This document shows, piece after piece, positions 34,186 to 42,572 of a DNA stretch of 64,000 nucleotides. A program made the translations under genes and the position numbers. Position 1 is the first letter of the stretch. Each line of letters opens with the position of its first letter. The notes beneath the pieces are model-generated. The model was not told the DNA's origin, did not search any database, and was given only the letters and a program-made list of their open reading frames with translations. Source of the stretch: Noviherbaspirillum_A sp963522035 (GTDB lineage Bacteria; Pseudomonadota; Gammaproteobacteria; Burkholderiales; Burkholderiaceae_D); NCBI GenBank assembly GCA_963522035.1, contig CAUQYP010000002.1:1-64000 (forward strand), read 5' to 3'.

Positions 34186-34758
34186 CTACCAACTCATGGA
34201 GTATCCGTCCTCGCTAAGGTAGTCAAAAACAGAAATAAATTGCCCTTTCAGCCAAACATACTGCGGGGCAAAGAAGCAACGCTCACGGGACATGGCGAGC
34301 GCTTCATCGATCGACGATGGAAGTGCATCATGGGTGTAGCGATAGAGAACGACGTTCGTCAGATCGTTTTCGAAATCTTCCTGCAATTCCTCTTTTGTAC
34401 TTGTAGACTCAAACGTACGACCCTCATCGTCCTTGGCCAAACGGTAGTCATTAAACAGGTCGGCTTCGCAAAACCGCATTAAGCGATGATCCTCGATGAA
34501 AGCGCCGTCGTGTTCGAAGTCATATTCGGACGCATTCTTTACATCGAGCGCAATGATGAAGCCTGACCGATGAGCGTTTTCAGCCGGTTCCGTCTCTGCC
34601 GCTGCTAGAGCGATCTGATGCCAGTTATCGAAATTGAGCGATTTGGCAACTCGTTCGAGCGCCTCATGGTGGGGAATCTTTTCGGACTGCTTTAACTTGC
34701 GCGCACGCTGTTTGAACTGTTCGAAATTTTTGGTAGTAATGATGTACAGGTCTGGCAT
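34186..34758 (-). CDS. Hypothetical protein with a short N-terminal helical domain, inserted in PRTRC
   Basis: A 190-residue acidic protein on the opposite strand between PRTRC F and B. ATG 34758 follows GGAG; the upstream extension to 34911 is unlikely. Residues 12-48 (QFKQRARKLKQSEKIPHHEA then LERVAKSLNFDNWHQIAL) resemble the short helical module seen at the N-terminus of various plasmid and phage proteins, and a similar module begins the gene at 50723. The rest is unrecognised. The orientation interrupts the normal cassette order, so it probably arrived as an insertion. Confidence 0.68.
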   Translation of the reverse strand: MPDLYIITTKNFEQFKQRARKLKQSEKIPHHEALERVAKSLNFDNWHQIALAAAETEPAENAHRSGFIIALDVKNASEYDFEHDGAFIEDHRLMRFCEADLFNDYRLAKDDEGRTFESTSTKEELQEDFENDLTNVVLYRYTHDALPSSIDEALAMSRERCFFAPQYVWLKGQFISVFDYLSEDGYSMSW

Positions 34759-35112
34759 GAGATCTCCATTAACGCGGATGTACCGGTGCCCACTGCCGAT
34801 TCCGCAATGAAGGAATCTCAAAAAGGGTAATGCGATCGTCCTATCCGGGTGGGCTACTGTGGGCAGCGGGCCTCGATCTGGCCAAGGTCCATGATAGCAG
34901 AGCATCTGCACGATTGGATAGCCGCACAGCCAGCACAGAGCTTGATCCTCGACCGTTCATACACCTTCCTTCGTCCTCTAGTTCTCTTTGCTCCGGGCCC
35001 TAACGTCCTGCGTACTGCTCGCTTATAGCCCCGCGTTCAGCATATCTCCGGCATCCAGCCAATCCGCGCTTCGTGCGGAATCCCATCCAATGCTTCCCTT
35101 TAAAAGGTTCCT
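34759..35112. other. Gene-free stretch before PRTRC B
   Basis: 354 bases without a credible gene. They contain the leader of the minus-strand gene and, near 35039, CAGCATATCTCC, a weak variant of the leader element 74 bases before the PRTRC B start. Confidence 0.4.
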
Positions 35113-35826
35113 ATGAACGTCAACCTGTATCAGTCCACACCGTCCTACGCCCTGCAACATGCCGTACTGCTTTACGGGGCCAACCCGGACAGCGTCGACC
35201 TGGTCACCATCAATTCCGTGGTCCAGACCCATGCCGGGCCCATCATTGGCGAGGGGCGCGGCGCTACCAAGGCAGGTCTTCTCGAAATGCTGGAATGCGT
35301 CAAGGAAGCCGTGCGCAAGCCGCTTGAACTGCTGCACCCGAATGTCATCGCGCTAACGGATGACTGCATGGTGTGGTGGGAAGAAGCCAAGCCGCGTCGC
35401 ATTGCCTTTCAGTCCAAGGAATTGGGTAGTCGGGCAGCCGTCGTGCCGCATCCGGCCCTGCTGTTTGTGGTCAAGGGCGCGAGCTGGTATGTCTTTGCCC
35501 TCGCAGAAAACAAGCGTCCTACCGCTGACACCGCCCTCTACGTTGCGCCGTACTTCAACGTCTGGACCGGCGGCGCCATCTGTAGCGGCTCGACCCGCAC
35601 GCCAACGAAAACCGACGCCACCAATCCGGATGCATGGACAAAGGCGTTTTTCGAATCGGCATTTACGCATCCGAACATCCATGCACTGAACCAGTTGGTC
35701 CTCTGGGAACACGGCTGCTTTGCGTTCTGGCGCGACATGCTGGACGGGAAGTTCACCTCCTTTCCCAACGAAGTCCTGGTGAGCACGAATGTCACCGTCC
35801 AAAAACTGATCTTCAAACTCCAATAA
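35113..35826 (+). CDS. PRTRC system protein B
   Basis: A 237-residue protein typical of PRTRC B: VNLYQSTPSYALQHAVLLYG, HPALLFVVKGASWYVFALAE and VLWEHGCFAFWRDMLDGKFT. The role is unknown. It lies 11 bases before protein A, which is followed by ThiF with a one-base overlap, so B-A-ThiF form a tight operon separate from ParB-E-C-F. Confidence 0.88.
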   Translation: MNVNLYQSTPSYALQHAVLLYGANPDSVDLVTINSVVQTHAGPIIGEGRGATKAGLLEMLECVKEAVRKPLELLHPNVIALTDDCMVWWEEAKPRRIAFQSKELGSRAAVVPHPALLFVVKGASWYVFALAENKRPTADTALYVAPYFNVWTGGAICSGSTRTPTKTDATNPDAWTKAFFESAFTHPNIHALNQLVLWEHGCFAFWRDMLDGKFTSFPNEVLVSTNVTVQKLIFKLQ

Positions 35827-35837
35827 GGAAACGCCAC

Positions 35838-36440
35838 ATGCTTAATCGTATCGACACCGCGTTGCAGTCAGCCACACCGACTGTCATGGTCCCGCGCCAT
35901 GAACCCTTTGTCCCAATGGCGCAAGTCGGCCACCGCTTCCTTGCAGCAGCCGACGGCCTCTGGCTGGAAGCACGCAGGGCATGGCTGTACCTTCGCTGGA
36001 ATCTGTCGAAGCAGGCGCAGGTTGCCATGCCATACGGGGCGATTACACCGATTGTTCAGGTGCAGAAAGTACCGGGCTGTCTGGTCGAGGAGTTCATCGC
36101 CTTTGCCAAAGACGTCTGTCCGCTCGAATGTGCTGCCTGGATCGTCTGGAATGCGTCAACCGACCAGTGCCGTCTGATCAAGATGGTGCCAACTTCAGTG
36201 TCCAACGCCTCCGTGCAATTCGTCCGGCCGGCGCTGGCGGACAACGAGCACCTGGTGGTCGACCTGCATTCCCATGGTCGCATCCCGGCGTTCTTCTCAT
36301 CGGAAGATAACCGTGACGATTGTGGCGAGTTCAAGGTCGCCGGCGTGTTTGGCAAGCTCGATGGCGGCATCGAGTGCAGGTTCCGCCTGTGTGCCAATGG
36401 TCTGTATATCGACATGGGCAACCAGTGGGAGGGACAATAA
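35838..36440 (+). CDS. PRTRC system protein A (JAB/MPN metalloprotease-like)
   Basis: A 200-residue protein starting at ATG 35838. Near residue 137 it has the JAMM signature: HLVVDLHSHGRIPAFF followed by SSEDNRDD, giving H-x-H and S-x-x-D zinc ligands. JAB/MPN enzymes cleave isopeptide bonds or C-terminal extensions of ubiquitin-like proteins. With a ThiF-like E1 directly downstream and a small protein C upstream, a ubiquitin-like processing role is plausible but unproven. The stop codon overlaps the ThiF start (TAATG). Confidence 0.9.
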   Translation: MLNRIDTALQSATPTVMVPRHEPFVPMAQVGHRFLAAADGLWLEARRAWLYLRWNLSKQAQVAMPYGAITPIVQVQKVPGCLVEEFIAFAKDVCPLECAAWIVWNASTDQCRLIKMVPTSVSNASVQFVRPALADNEHLVVDLHSHGRIPAFFSSEDNRDDCGEFKVAGVFGKLDGGIECRFRLCANGLYIDMGNQWEGQ

Positions 36441-37288
36441 TGGCTATCCATCAAATCGATCCCAATCTGCTCAACGGCAAGGTGCAGGTCGCCGTCATCG
36501 GCGCCGGCGGCACCGGCTCGCAGCTGATGAACAACCTGGTGCGCCTGCATCTGGCGCTGATTGCTCTCGGCCATCCTGGCGGCTTGCATGTCACGCTCTG
36601 GGATGACGATATCGTCAGCGCAGCCAACGTCGGCCGGCAGTCGTTCTATCCGGGCGATATCGGCTCACCAAAGGCATCGACGATCGTCAACCGCATCAAC
36701 ATGGCTTTCCAGTTGAACTGGTCGAGTCAGGTGCAGCGGCTCAATGGTGACAGTGCCCTCAAGGCGCAGATCGTCATCGGCTGCGTCGACAACCGCAAGG
36801 CACGCCTGGCCATTCTGCAGGCGGCAAAACGCAACCGGGTGCATTACTGGCTCGATTGCGGCAATCGTCTGGGTGACGGACAGGTGGTGCTGGGCGAAGT
36901 TTGCCCAACACTTGTCAGGCAAGGAAAAGGCCCACGGCTGCCACATGCTGCGGACCTTTACCCCGAACTGATCGATCCGTCCCTGGACGCCACAGACGAT
37001 GTGCCCAGCTGCTCTCTGGCTGATGCACTCGAAAAGCAGTCGCTGTTCATCAACACGTCGGTGGCGATGTTTGCCTGCAATATCCTGACGGAGCTTTTCC
37101 GGCATGGACAAATCGCATACCACGGCGTTTTCGTGAACCTGAAGTCGGGGAGAACGTCCCCCCTGCAGGTCAGCGAAGAGGTCTGGAAGCGGTTCGGTTA
37201 TGTCATTCCGGCAGAACCAGCGCCAGCAAAGAAGCCAAGGGCCTCACGCGCCAGAAAGAAGCCACAGGAACAGCCAGTTGCGGCGTAA
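36440..37288 (+). CDS. PRTRC system ThiF/E1-like adenylating protein
   Basis: A 282-residue ThiF/MoeB/E1-family protein. The nucleotide-binding loop is VIGAGGTGSQL (about 19-29), followed by LWDDDIVSAANVGRQSF with the conserved Asp and the Asn/Arg pair, and VIGCVDNRKAR. E1-like enzymes adenylate the C-terminus of a small protein. The C-terminal tail is Pro/Lys/Arg-rich. It is the last PRTRC gene and is followed by a terminator. Confidence 0.92.
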   Translation: MAIHQIDPNLLNGKVQVAVIGAGGTGSQLMNNLVRLHLALIALGHPGGLHVTLWDDDIVSAANVGRQSFYPGDIGSPKASTIVNRINMAFQLNWSSQVQRLNGDSALKAQIVIGCVDNRKARLAILQAAKRNRVHYWLDCGNRLGDGQVVLGEVCPTLVRQGKGPRLPHAADLYPELIDPSLDATDDVPSCSLADALEKQSLFINTSVAMFACNILTELFRHGQIAYHGVFVNLKSGRTSPLQVSEEVWKRFGYVIPAEPAPAKKPRASRARKKPQEQPVAA

Positions 37289-37325
37289 CTGCCCCCGCCA
37301 GCCCCTTCGGTTCAACTTAACCCGC

Positions 37326-37363
37326 AAGCCCTCAGTTCGATTTTTCGACTGAGGGCTTTTTCT
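37326..37363 (+). terminator. Intrinsic terminator after PRTRC ThiF
   Basis: AAGCCCTCAGT ... ACTGAGGGCTT with inner TCGA pairing, then TTTTT. Confidence 0.9.
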
Positions 37364-37419
37364 TTGCTCTCACTTTGACCAGTAAGAGCCAGCGCCGGCG
37401 CCGCGGCCGTCGCATTCGA

Positions 37420-37433
37420 TGTTGCTCATTCCT
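37420..37433 (+). promoter_or_regulatory. TGT-N4-CAT leader element
   Basis: TGT TGCT CATTCCT, 68 bases before the GTG at 37488. Confidence 0.5.
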
Positions 37434-37487
37434 TCTCGCACCTTAACGACCTTTCAAAGGCATTTTGATTCAACACAGGAGAGAGCA

Positions 37488-37982
37488 GTGACAACAGAAA
37501 TGACCACAGAAGCAACCGAGCATCCATGCAGCGTCAAGGGATGGGCGGTCCTGTCGAGTCTACCCGGTTCCGGCAATGCGTTTTTCTACTGGCGCAATGC
37601 GGCCGGGATAGTAAGCGAAGGCGGTTATGCCACGGCGGAGCAGGCAGATCAGGCGGCAGGAGAGGAAGCCCGCCGCGCCTGGCGCAATGTGTTTGGCGAG
37701 GATGCGGTACGGGAGGGCTGGGACATCTTTGATGTGGATGGCCGGCCGGACCTGCAGCGGTGCGATGAGGCCGCCGTGTTTCAAAACGACTTCGAGGCAT
37801 GGTGCTTCGTGGTCGACCAGGCAGAACGCCATCCTGTTTCGGCCGCGGCGCTTGCCCTAGCCGTTCTTCCTGCCCGGTATCGAAACCAGATCGTCCAGAT
37901 CGTGAAAGACAACACGCCCCACGGTATCCCGCCTGTCACAACGGCCAACCAGCACCCTGCCGTTCTCCGGCAGCCATCCTAA
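37488..37982 (+). CDS. Hypothetical protein
   Basis: A 164-residue protein. GTG 37488 is preferred because AGGAG lies six bases upstream; ATG 37500 is possible. It contains GWAVLSSLPGSGNAFFYWRN and EEARRAWRNVFGEDAVREGW and has no signal peptide. Single-gene unit; function unknown. Confidence 0.65.
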   Translation: MTTEMTTEATEHPCSVKGWAVLSSLPGSGNAFFYWRNAAGIVSEGGYATAEQADQAAGEEARRAWRNVFGEDAVREGWDIFDVDGRPDLQRCDEAAVFQNDFEAWCFVVDQAERHPVSAAALALAVLPARYRNQIVQIVKDNTPHGIPPVTTANQHPAVLRQPS

Positions 37983-37993
37983 TTATTGTCCGG

Positions 37994-38007
37994 TGTACCG
38001 CATTTCC
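37994..38007 (+). promoter_or_regulatory. TGT-N4-CAT leader element
   Basis: TGT ACCG CATTTCC, 85 bases before the ATG at 38079. Confidence 0.52.
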
Positions 38008-38078
38008 TTCATGCAATGACACGTCGAGAAAACGACTTCATTGTTTCTTGTGAAACATATAACCAATAAGGGAAATTA

Positions 38079-38321
38079 ATGGCGTCACGACCGAAACGGA
38101 AGTACAGCCTTAGCGTTGATAGCTTCCTGGCGGCAGGAAGAACAGCTGGGGCATTGCTACTTGGTAATGCTGCTTTAATCGTCACAAATGATTTGAATCA
38201 CTGGGCGAATGCATTGAAGGTAGTGTCTTTAGGGCTTATCTTGATTACAATGTGCTCAATCGATACCACCGAAGTGTCCGCTGAAAGCGGGACTGACAAC
38301 GACCAACAGGAGAAATCATGA
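38079..38321 (+). CDS. Small membrane protein
   Basis: An 80-residue protein with a basic N-terminus, one or two hydrophobic segments (about 18-34 and 45-60) and an acidic tail. Its stop codon overlaps the start of a 26-residue membrane microprotein (ATGA), so the two are co-translated. Confidence 0.65.
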   Translation: MASRPKRKYSLSVDSFLAAGRTAGALLLGNAALIVTNDLNHWANALKVVSLGLILITMCSIDTTEVSAESGTDNDQQEKS

Positions 38322-38398
38322 GTCCGCTCGACTATATGCTGATTGGCATTGGCGTGTTTTTTATGATTCCGCTCTACTTCAAACTTAGAGGGAAGTAA
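38318..38398 (+). CDS. 26-residue single-span membrane microprotein, copy 1
   Basis: MSPLDYMLIGIGVFF ... LYFKLRGK, with CAGGAGAAATC upstream as ribosome binding site. One hydrophobic helix (about 7-20) ends in a basic anchor. The ATG overlaps the previous stop codon. A second copy lies 130 bases downstream with the same first six and last four residues. Size and layout resemble regulatory membrane peptides such as KdpF, without homology claimed. Confidence 0.6.
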   Translation: MSPLDYMLIGIGVFFMIPLYFKLRGK

Positions 38399-38437
38399 TC
38401 CGGCTACCTGCCTGGACGAAGCGTAACCGCATTACCA

Positions 38438-38469
38438 AAGCCCACCTGTTCGCACAGGTGGGCTTTTTC
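38438..38469 (+). terminator. Intrinsic terminator between the two microprotein genes
   Basis: AAGCCCACCTGT ... ACAGGTGGGCTT, then TTTTT. Confidence 0.88.
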
Positions 38470-38530
38470 TTTTCTGCGAGTCAAACGTCATTGGACTAAA
38501 CTGGGTCTCATGCATTCATCAGGAGAAATC

Positions 38531-38611
38531 ATGAGTCCGCTCGACTACATACTGCTGCTCATTGGCGGGTTTTTCGCGGTGGTGGTGTTTCTGTCCTTGA
38601 GGGGCAAGTAA
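38531..38611 (+). CDS. 26-residue single-span membrane microprotein, copy 2
   Basis: MSPLDYILLLIGGFFAVVVF ... LRGK. It has the same upstream sequence as copy 1 (CAGGAGAAATC) and an identical start MSPLDY and end LRGK, but a diverged transmembrane segment. The preserved ends with changed middle argue that both copies are translated and selected. It has its own leader. Confidence 0.6.
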   Translation: MSPLDYILLLIGGFFAVVVFLSLRGK

Positions 38612-38644
38612 TAGGGCACTTGGCCGTATAACCTGAACAGTGAG

Positions 38645-39061
38645 CTAGGCCACAAATACGTTCAAGCCCATGTTTGCACTTGTGCGCTCATGCCCTGATG
38701 CGACGGATGACGGCAGAACCTTGGGATAGGGGAGACCCGGTCCCATGCGGGTGCTGACAAGCCGGCGTTCCAGCTTGTTCCTGCATTCCATCCCATAGAC
38801 ATAAGTGCCTGGATGCCGGATTCCGGTAAATGCGTCCGAACTGAGCGCGCGCCGCACGTAATCGCCCGGCTCTTCGCCCCATTCCCGTTCCGGAGCGCCG
38901 GCGGCCAGCAACTGCCGATGCGCATAGGCAGCGCCGCTCTCACAAGCGCGAATCTTCGACAGTGCCCGTTCACTGATCACTTGCCCACTGCGCGAAAAAA
39001 CCAGTGTGCGCGGGGACGATCGGCCAGGCGAAACGGCTTGATCAACTGTCCCAGCATTCAC
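38645..39061 (-). CDS. Uncertain hypothetical protein
   Basis: A 138-residue minus-strand frame with GTG start. The central part (SERALSKIRACESGAAYAHR, then GEEPGDYVRRALSSDAF and MECRNKLERRL) looks protein-like, but there is no good ribosome binding site and the frame stays open upstream without ATG. It may be the 3' part of a damaged gene. Confidence 0.38.
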   Translation of the reverse strand: MNAGTVDQAVSPGRSSPRTLVFSRSGQVISERALSKIRACESGAAYAHRQLLAAGAPEREWGEEPGDYVRRALSSDAFTGIRHPGTYVYGMECRNKLERRLVSTRMGPGLPYPKVLPSSVASGHERTSANMGLNVFVA

Positions 39062-39218
39062 TCGCCATTCATCGTTCGACCGAGGGCAATCTGCATTTCC
39101 ATTCCGGTGTGACTCATCACTAGCACCAGGCCTAAACCCCGGGCAACCGGGGAGCAGGCATGGGCAATCAACTCAGTGAATGCGCCCCGCAAGGGCGTAC
39201 CAGACCAGGGAGAAGCAC

Positions 39219-40457
39219 ATGAAGGAAATACAGTTAATCGCGATGACGAGCATCCAGACGGATTTGTTCGGCGGATCGTTCGTGGAAAGGAAAAAAGTCA
39301 GGGCAGTAGACGCACCAGTGCGCTTGCAAAAAACCATCCCGGTCATCACGGGCGGCCTGTTTGCGCTGAAGGACACCATTAGTCCCGAGCGCTTCAGTGC
39401 GGCGTTTCATTCCGGTGCCAGCGCCTATTTTGATGCGCTTGGATTGACCATGGCAGGAAAGGATGTCGGGGTTGTTGCAGACCTCATCCGGCCACGCGTC
39501 ATGCATCTGCTTAAAAGCTACCTGTCACGCGGAGGCAAAGTTTTCGTCGACAGTGGGGCCTATGGACGGTTTGCCAAGTGGAAGGAAGGGAAAGCGCAGA
39601 CGCCGCTTGCCGACTTTCAGAAGGTGTTTGCCGTCTACGACGACCTGGTGGAGGGAACGCCTGTCGCCTATCGTCATAACCTGCATCTGGTTATGCCGGA
39701 CGTGCTGGCGCATCCCGAATGGTCGCTGGCCCTGCTGCAGGAACATCGCAGCAAGATCCTCGGCTTTGTCGGTGCCGGCGTCAGTGTCATTGTCCCGCTG
39801 CAAAAGGGACCGATGCCTGCTGGCGTAACGGCGGAACATGTCGCCGCCATCCTTGGTACCCGGGAGATCACCCTCGGCATTCCAAGCGCGGCTGCAGCGA
39901 TGTCGCTATCTGATGTGGCGACAATCCGTGGCTTCGGGCGATTCCACATACTCGGCCGTGCTTCCATGGGGCTGCCGTTATTCAAAATCGCGTACACCTT
40001 CCTTGAGAACTGTCCCGGCGCCCAGGTCACTTGTGACGCAAACCAGCTTCGAGGCAACACCACGTCGATTGGCCATGAGCATGCGAGGCTGATCGAGGCG
40101 CATTCGGATCAGGCTTGGGATGGGTCATTCGACCAGACCGAGATGATTTCAGAAGTGGTGTGCGGGCAGGCCTGGATGTCGGAGCGCTACGTCAAGGCGA
40201 TTGCCGGTTTCTACGGGGTCACCGATGCCAAACGGCTGAAGGAATGGGTCAGGCAGCACCGGACCGGCGAAGAAGGCCTCAAGGAACTCATCGAGGACGT
40301 CGATCCGGAATGGGGCTTGCTCTGGACCTGCGGCTTGAATCAGGTATTTGGCGAAGCGGCAATGAAGGCATTGTCGGCGCGCATGAGGGCAGTTGCAGTC
40401 GCCACCGTGTTCGACGACAGCGCCGTCGACGCTGACGAGCTGGCGCTGGCCGCATAA
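39219..40457 (+). CDS. TGT/DpdA-like transglycosylase-type protein
   Basis: A 412-residue protein (ATG 39219 after AGGGAGAAGC). It has the layout of the tRNA-guanine transglycosylase TIM barrel seen in the DpdA branch: VFVDSGAYGRF (general acid Asp), LHLVMPDVLAHPEWSLAL (second Asp), VIVPLQKGP, EITLGIPSAAAA and RFHILGRAS, ending in CDANQLRGN. DpdA-type enzymes swap guanine for a 7-deazaguanine in DNA; TGT does so in tRNA. No preQ0 synthesis genes are in the window, so the base would have to come from the host. It is followed after 9 bases by a YaaA-like gene, a pairing I recall from phage and island contexts. The substrate cannot be read from sequence. Confidence 0.68.
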   Translation: MKEIQLIAMTSIQTDLFGGSFVERKKVRAVDAPVRLQKTIPVITGGLFALKDTISPERFSAAFHSGASAYFDALGLTMAGKDVGVVADLIRPRVMHLLKSYLSRGGKVFVDSGAYGRFAKWKEGKAQTPLADFQKVFAVYDDLVEGTPVAYRHNLHLVMPDVLAHPEWSLALLQEHRSKILGFVGAGVSVIVPLQKGPMPAGVTAEHVAAILGTREITLGIPSAAAAMSLSDVATIRGFGRFHILGRASMGLPLFKIAYTFLENCPGAQVTCDANQLRGNTTSIGHEHARLIEAHSDQAWDGSFDQTEMISEVVCGQAWMSERYVKAIAGFYGVTDAKRLKEWVRQHRTGEEGLKELIEDVDPEWGLLWTCGLNQVFGEAAMKALSARMRAVAVATVFDDSAVDADELALAA

Positions 40458-40466
40458 GGAGGAACG

Positions 40467-41150
40467 ATGAAGATTTCCGTTATCACTTCCTGCACCGGTC
40501 AAAAGTCAGTCTCGGTTCCAAACCAGCTTACGCAGGAGGATTTTCAGAAAGGCGCAAGCCATGTCCGCTGCCGGGAAGCAGAACTGGTCAACTCCATGAG
40601 GCCTGCCGGCTTGCTGTACGCGGGTGAGCAACACATCCGTCTGATGAAGGGTGTGCAAGCAGCCAGGGAGCAGGGCGCAAAGGTCAGAGTATCGATTCTG
40701 AGCGCCGGGTATGGTGTCGTGGAAGAGGGGCAGTCGATCGCTCCTTACGAGATGACGTTCAACACGATGAAGAAGAAGGAAAGCCAGGCATGGGCAACCA
40801 TGCTGGATATCCAGAAAGGCGTCCGGGAAGTTCTGGATGCGCCATCGGATATGACCCTGATTCTTTTGGGCGATCGCTACCTGCAGGCGTGTGAATTTGC
40901 TTCCATCACGTCGCTGCACTCGCCCACATGGGCATTGTGCGGCAAGGGTTCCATCAAACGGTTTTCGCCGGCGTTCCAGCTGGTGCTGCTCAGGCAAAGC
41001 CACACCGGGCAGTTTGGTGCGGCAATGACCAATCTGAAAGGCCGTATCGCGGCCCGGATATTGGAAAACTTCCACCTTGGGCCCGCCGAAGCAATCCGGC
41101 AGGCATTCATGCAAACGCTGGCGCCGGCAATCGCCGAGTCACTTTTCTAA
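40467..41150 (+). CDS. YaaA/DUF6884-like protein paired with the TGT-like gene
   Basis: A 227-residue protein with the start MKISVITSCTGQKSV and the signature ILSAGYGVVEEGQSIAPYEM, both typical of the YaaA/DUF6884 fold, which binds nucleobase-like ligands or DNA. LLYAGEQHIRLMKG also fits. It follows the TGT-like gene by nine bases (GGAGG in between) and ends before a terminator, so the two form an operon. I infer a joint role in deazaguanine-type modification or its regulation. Confidence 0.68.
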   Translation: MKISVITSCTGQKSVSVPNQLTQEDFQKGASHVRCREAELVNSMRPAGLLYAGEQHIRLMKGVQAAREQGAKVRVSILSAGYGVVEEGQSIAPYEMTFNTMKKKESQAWATMLDIQKGVREVLDAPSDMTLILLGDRYLQACEFASITSLHSPTWALCGKGSIKRFSPAFQLVLLRQSHTGQFGAAMTNLKGRIAARILENFHLGPAEAIRQAFMQTLAPAIAESLF

Positions 41151-41161
41151 CCGCAGTTTCG

Positions 41162-41193
41162 CCCTCGATCTTTCACAGATCGGGGGTTTTTTA
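41162..41193 (+). terminator. Intrinsic terminator
   Basis: CCCTCGATCT with AGATCGGGGG (one mismatch), then TTTTTT. Confidence 0.82.
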
Positions 41194-41217
41194 TTGGCGG
41201 ATGTGCTTGCGCGCCAG

Positions 41218-41231
41218 TGTTACGCATTTCA
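41218..41231 (+). promoter_or_regulatory. TGT-N4-CAT leader element
   Basis: TGT TACG CATTTCA, 77 bases before the ATG at 41295. Confidence 0.5.
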
Positions 41232-41294
41232 TTCAGCAAACGCTAATCCGGCCCACCCGGAAACCTCTCAACCCCACCACACAACAAGGGATCT

Positions 41295-41735
41295 ATGAAT
41301 ACGCAATACACCGTCGCACAAATCGAAGCAAATGGCGTACAGGCCAGCGGCACCTTCTACGGCACTCATCGCCAGGGTTGGATCATGGACATGGTCAATT
41401 TCGTGGACTACGCCGGGTATGCCCAACTGGTCATTCCGGCGGAAGAAGCCACTGACTTAGTGCTTGGCGACTGGTCGCAGCGCACGACGGAAGTCGATAT
41501 GTTGCATGCAGTCATCCAGTTCAAGCGTGCAGTGCAGTTCCCTCGGTTCGCCATGAAGCAAGGCGAGAAATGGGGATTTGTGATGTTCAGGAAATGGGCC
41601 GACGCCGTCAAAGCGATTCAGGCGGGGGAGCGGTTTGCTTTCGCCGGCGGCCAGTGCCTGGCAGAAGACGTTGAGCTGGTCTACCTCGGTCCAGGTAACG
41701 CGGAATATTCCCGGGCAGCCGGCTATATCCAGTAA
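41295..41735 (+). CDS. Hypothetical protein
   Basis: A 146-residue soluble protein. Features are VQASGTFYGTHRQGWIMDMV and KQGEKWGFVMFRKWADAVKA; no motif is recognised. It is a single-gene unit with leader element and terminator. Confidence 0.67.
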   Translation: MNTQYTVAQIEANGVQASGTFYGTHRQGWIMDMVNFVDYAGYAQLVIPAEEATDLVLGDWSQRTTEVDMLHAVIQFKRAVQFPRFAMKQGEKWGFVMFRKWADAVKAIQAGERFAFAGGQCLAEDVELVYLGPGNAEYSRAAGYIQ

Positions 41736-41775
41736 CCGCATGCGTAGCGCCACAGCCCCATAAATGTAGTCTATT

Positions 41776-41803
41776 GCCCACGGTCAAAGATCGTGGGCTT
41801 TTC
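41776..41803 (+). terminator. Intrinsic terminator
   Basis: GCCCACG-N9-CGTGGGC, then TTTTCC. Confidence 0.82.
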
Positions 41804-42113
41804 CTATTCTCCTTTAAGAAAAGACGGGTCGTAAAACCGGAATAGAAACCCCGGTGCTAGAGAAATAAGCCTCGGCTCGCCGTCAGCATTTAAAACTCTG
41901 CCCGTTCACCTTGCTGGTTTCGTGACTAGTGGTTCTGTGTCCGAACTGCCTTATTTGTTACCGAGGCGCGATAGGCAATATGCGCTTTCGTACGGAGGAG
42001 ACCAAGAGGCACTGAGACGCCAGCATGCTGAAGAAAATGCAACATTAATCTTTGCAATGTTTCTTTTACGACAATATAATCAGAGGATGTTTTTGAAAGG
42101 AAATTAGTGCGAT

Positions 42114-42572
42114 ATGAGTAACTGGAATATGAATAATTTTCAACATTCGGAAGCAGAAGCAGACGCAGATTTTGCGGCCGCAGCTGCACATCAGGCACGG
42201 CATGCAGTAAATGAATGGCGGCAGCATGCAGCAGAGCTAGAAGCGAATCACGACAAGGCAATGCTTGAGATGATCGGTAGGGTTAAAGGCCATGAAGTAT
42301 TAAAGTTTGCAGCTTTAAAAGAGTTGGAGCGTTTTGATCCGAGTAATCAGCTACTAGACCCCGAATATCGCAAAAAACTTTTCGACACTACGCATAGTGC
42401 GGAAATTGCCCGTATCTTGGATGAGCGCAAAGCCGAAGCAGAAAAAAAAGAAGCCGAACGTCAAGCCGCTTTTAAATCAGCCAGGAAAAAGAAACGGAGC
42501 AAGCTAACCACGTTCTTTATTATTGCACTGTTTTGCTTCCTAGTTTACATGAAAATAGAAGGATATTTTTGA
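42114..42572 (+). CDS. Member 1 of a three-copy family of coiled-coil, tail-anchored proteins
   Basis: A 152-residue protein: an Ala/Glu/Asp-rich helical start (SEAEADADFAAAAAHQARHA), VNEWRQHAAELEANHD, then DPSNQLLDPEYRKKLFD, a basic linker and one C-terminal transmembrane helix (about 131-148). The genes at 58725 and 62519 share the xNxWxxHAExL and NxLLxxxYRxxIYD blocks. The codons are more AT-rich than those of the neighbours. It is probably anchored in the inner membrane by its tail. Function unknown. A 61-residue frame just upstream (41922-42107) is not convincing. Confidence 0.7.
   Translation: MSNWNMNNFQHSEAEADADFAAAAAHQARHAVNEWRQHAAELEANHDKAMLEMIGRVKGHEVLKFAALKELERFDPSNQLLDPEYRKKLFDTTHSAEIARILDERKAEAEKKEAERQAAFKSARKKKRSKLTTFFIIALFCFLVYMKIEGYF

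Noticed and set aside
38813..39112. A 99-codon plus-strand gene
   Set aside because: Antisense to a somewhat better minus-strand frame, with poor composition. Neither is strong.
41922..42107. A 61-codon gene before the coiled-coil family member
   Set aside because: No ribosome binding site and no protein-like features beyond one hydrophobic patch.
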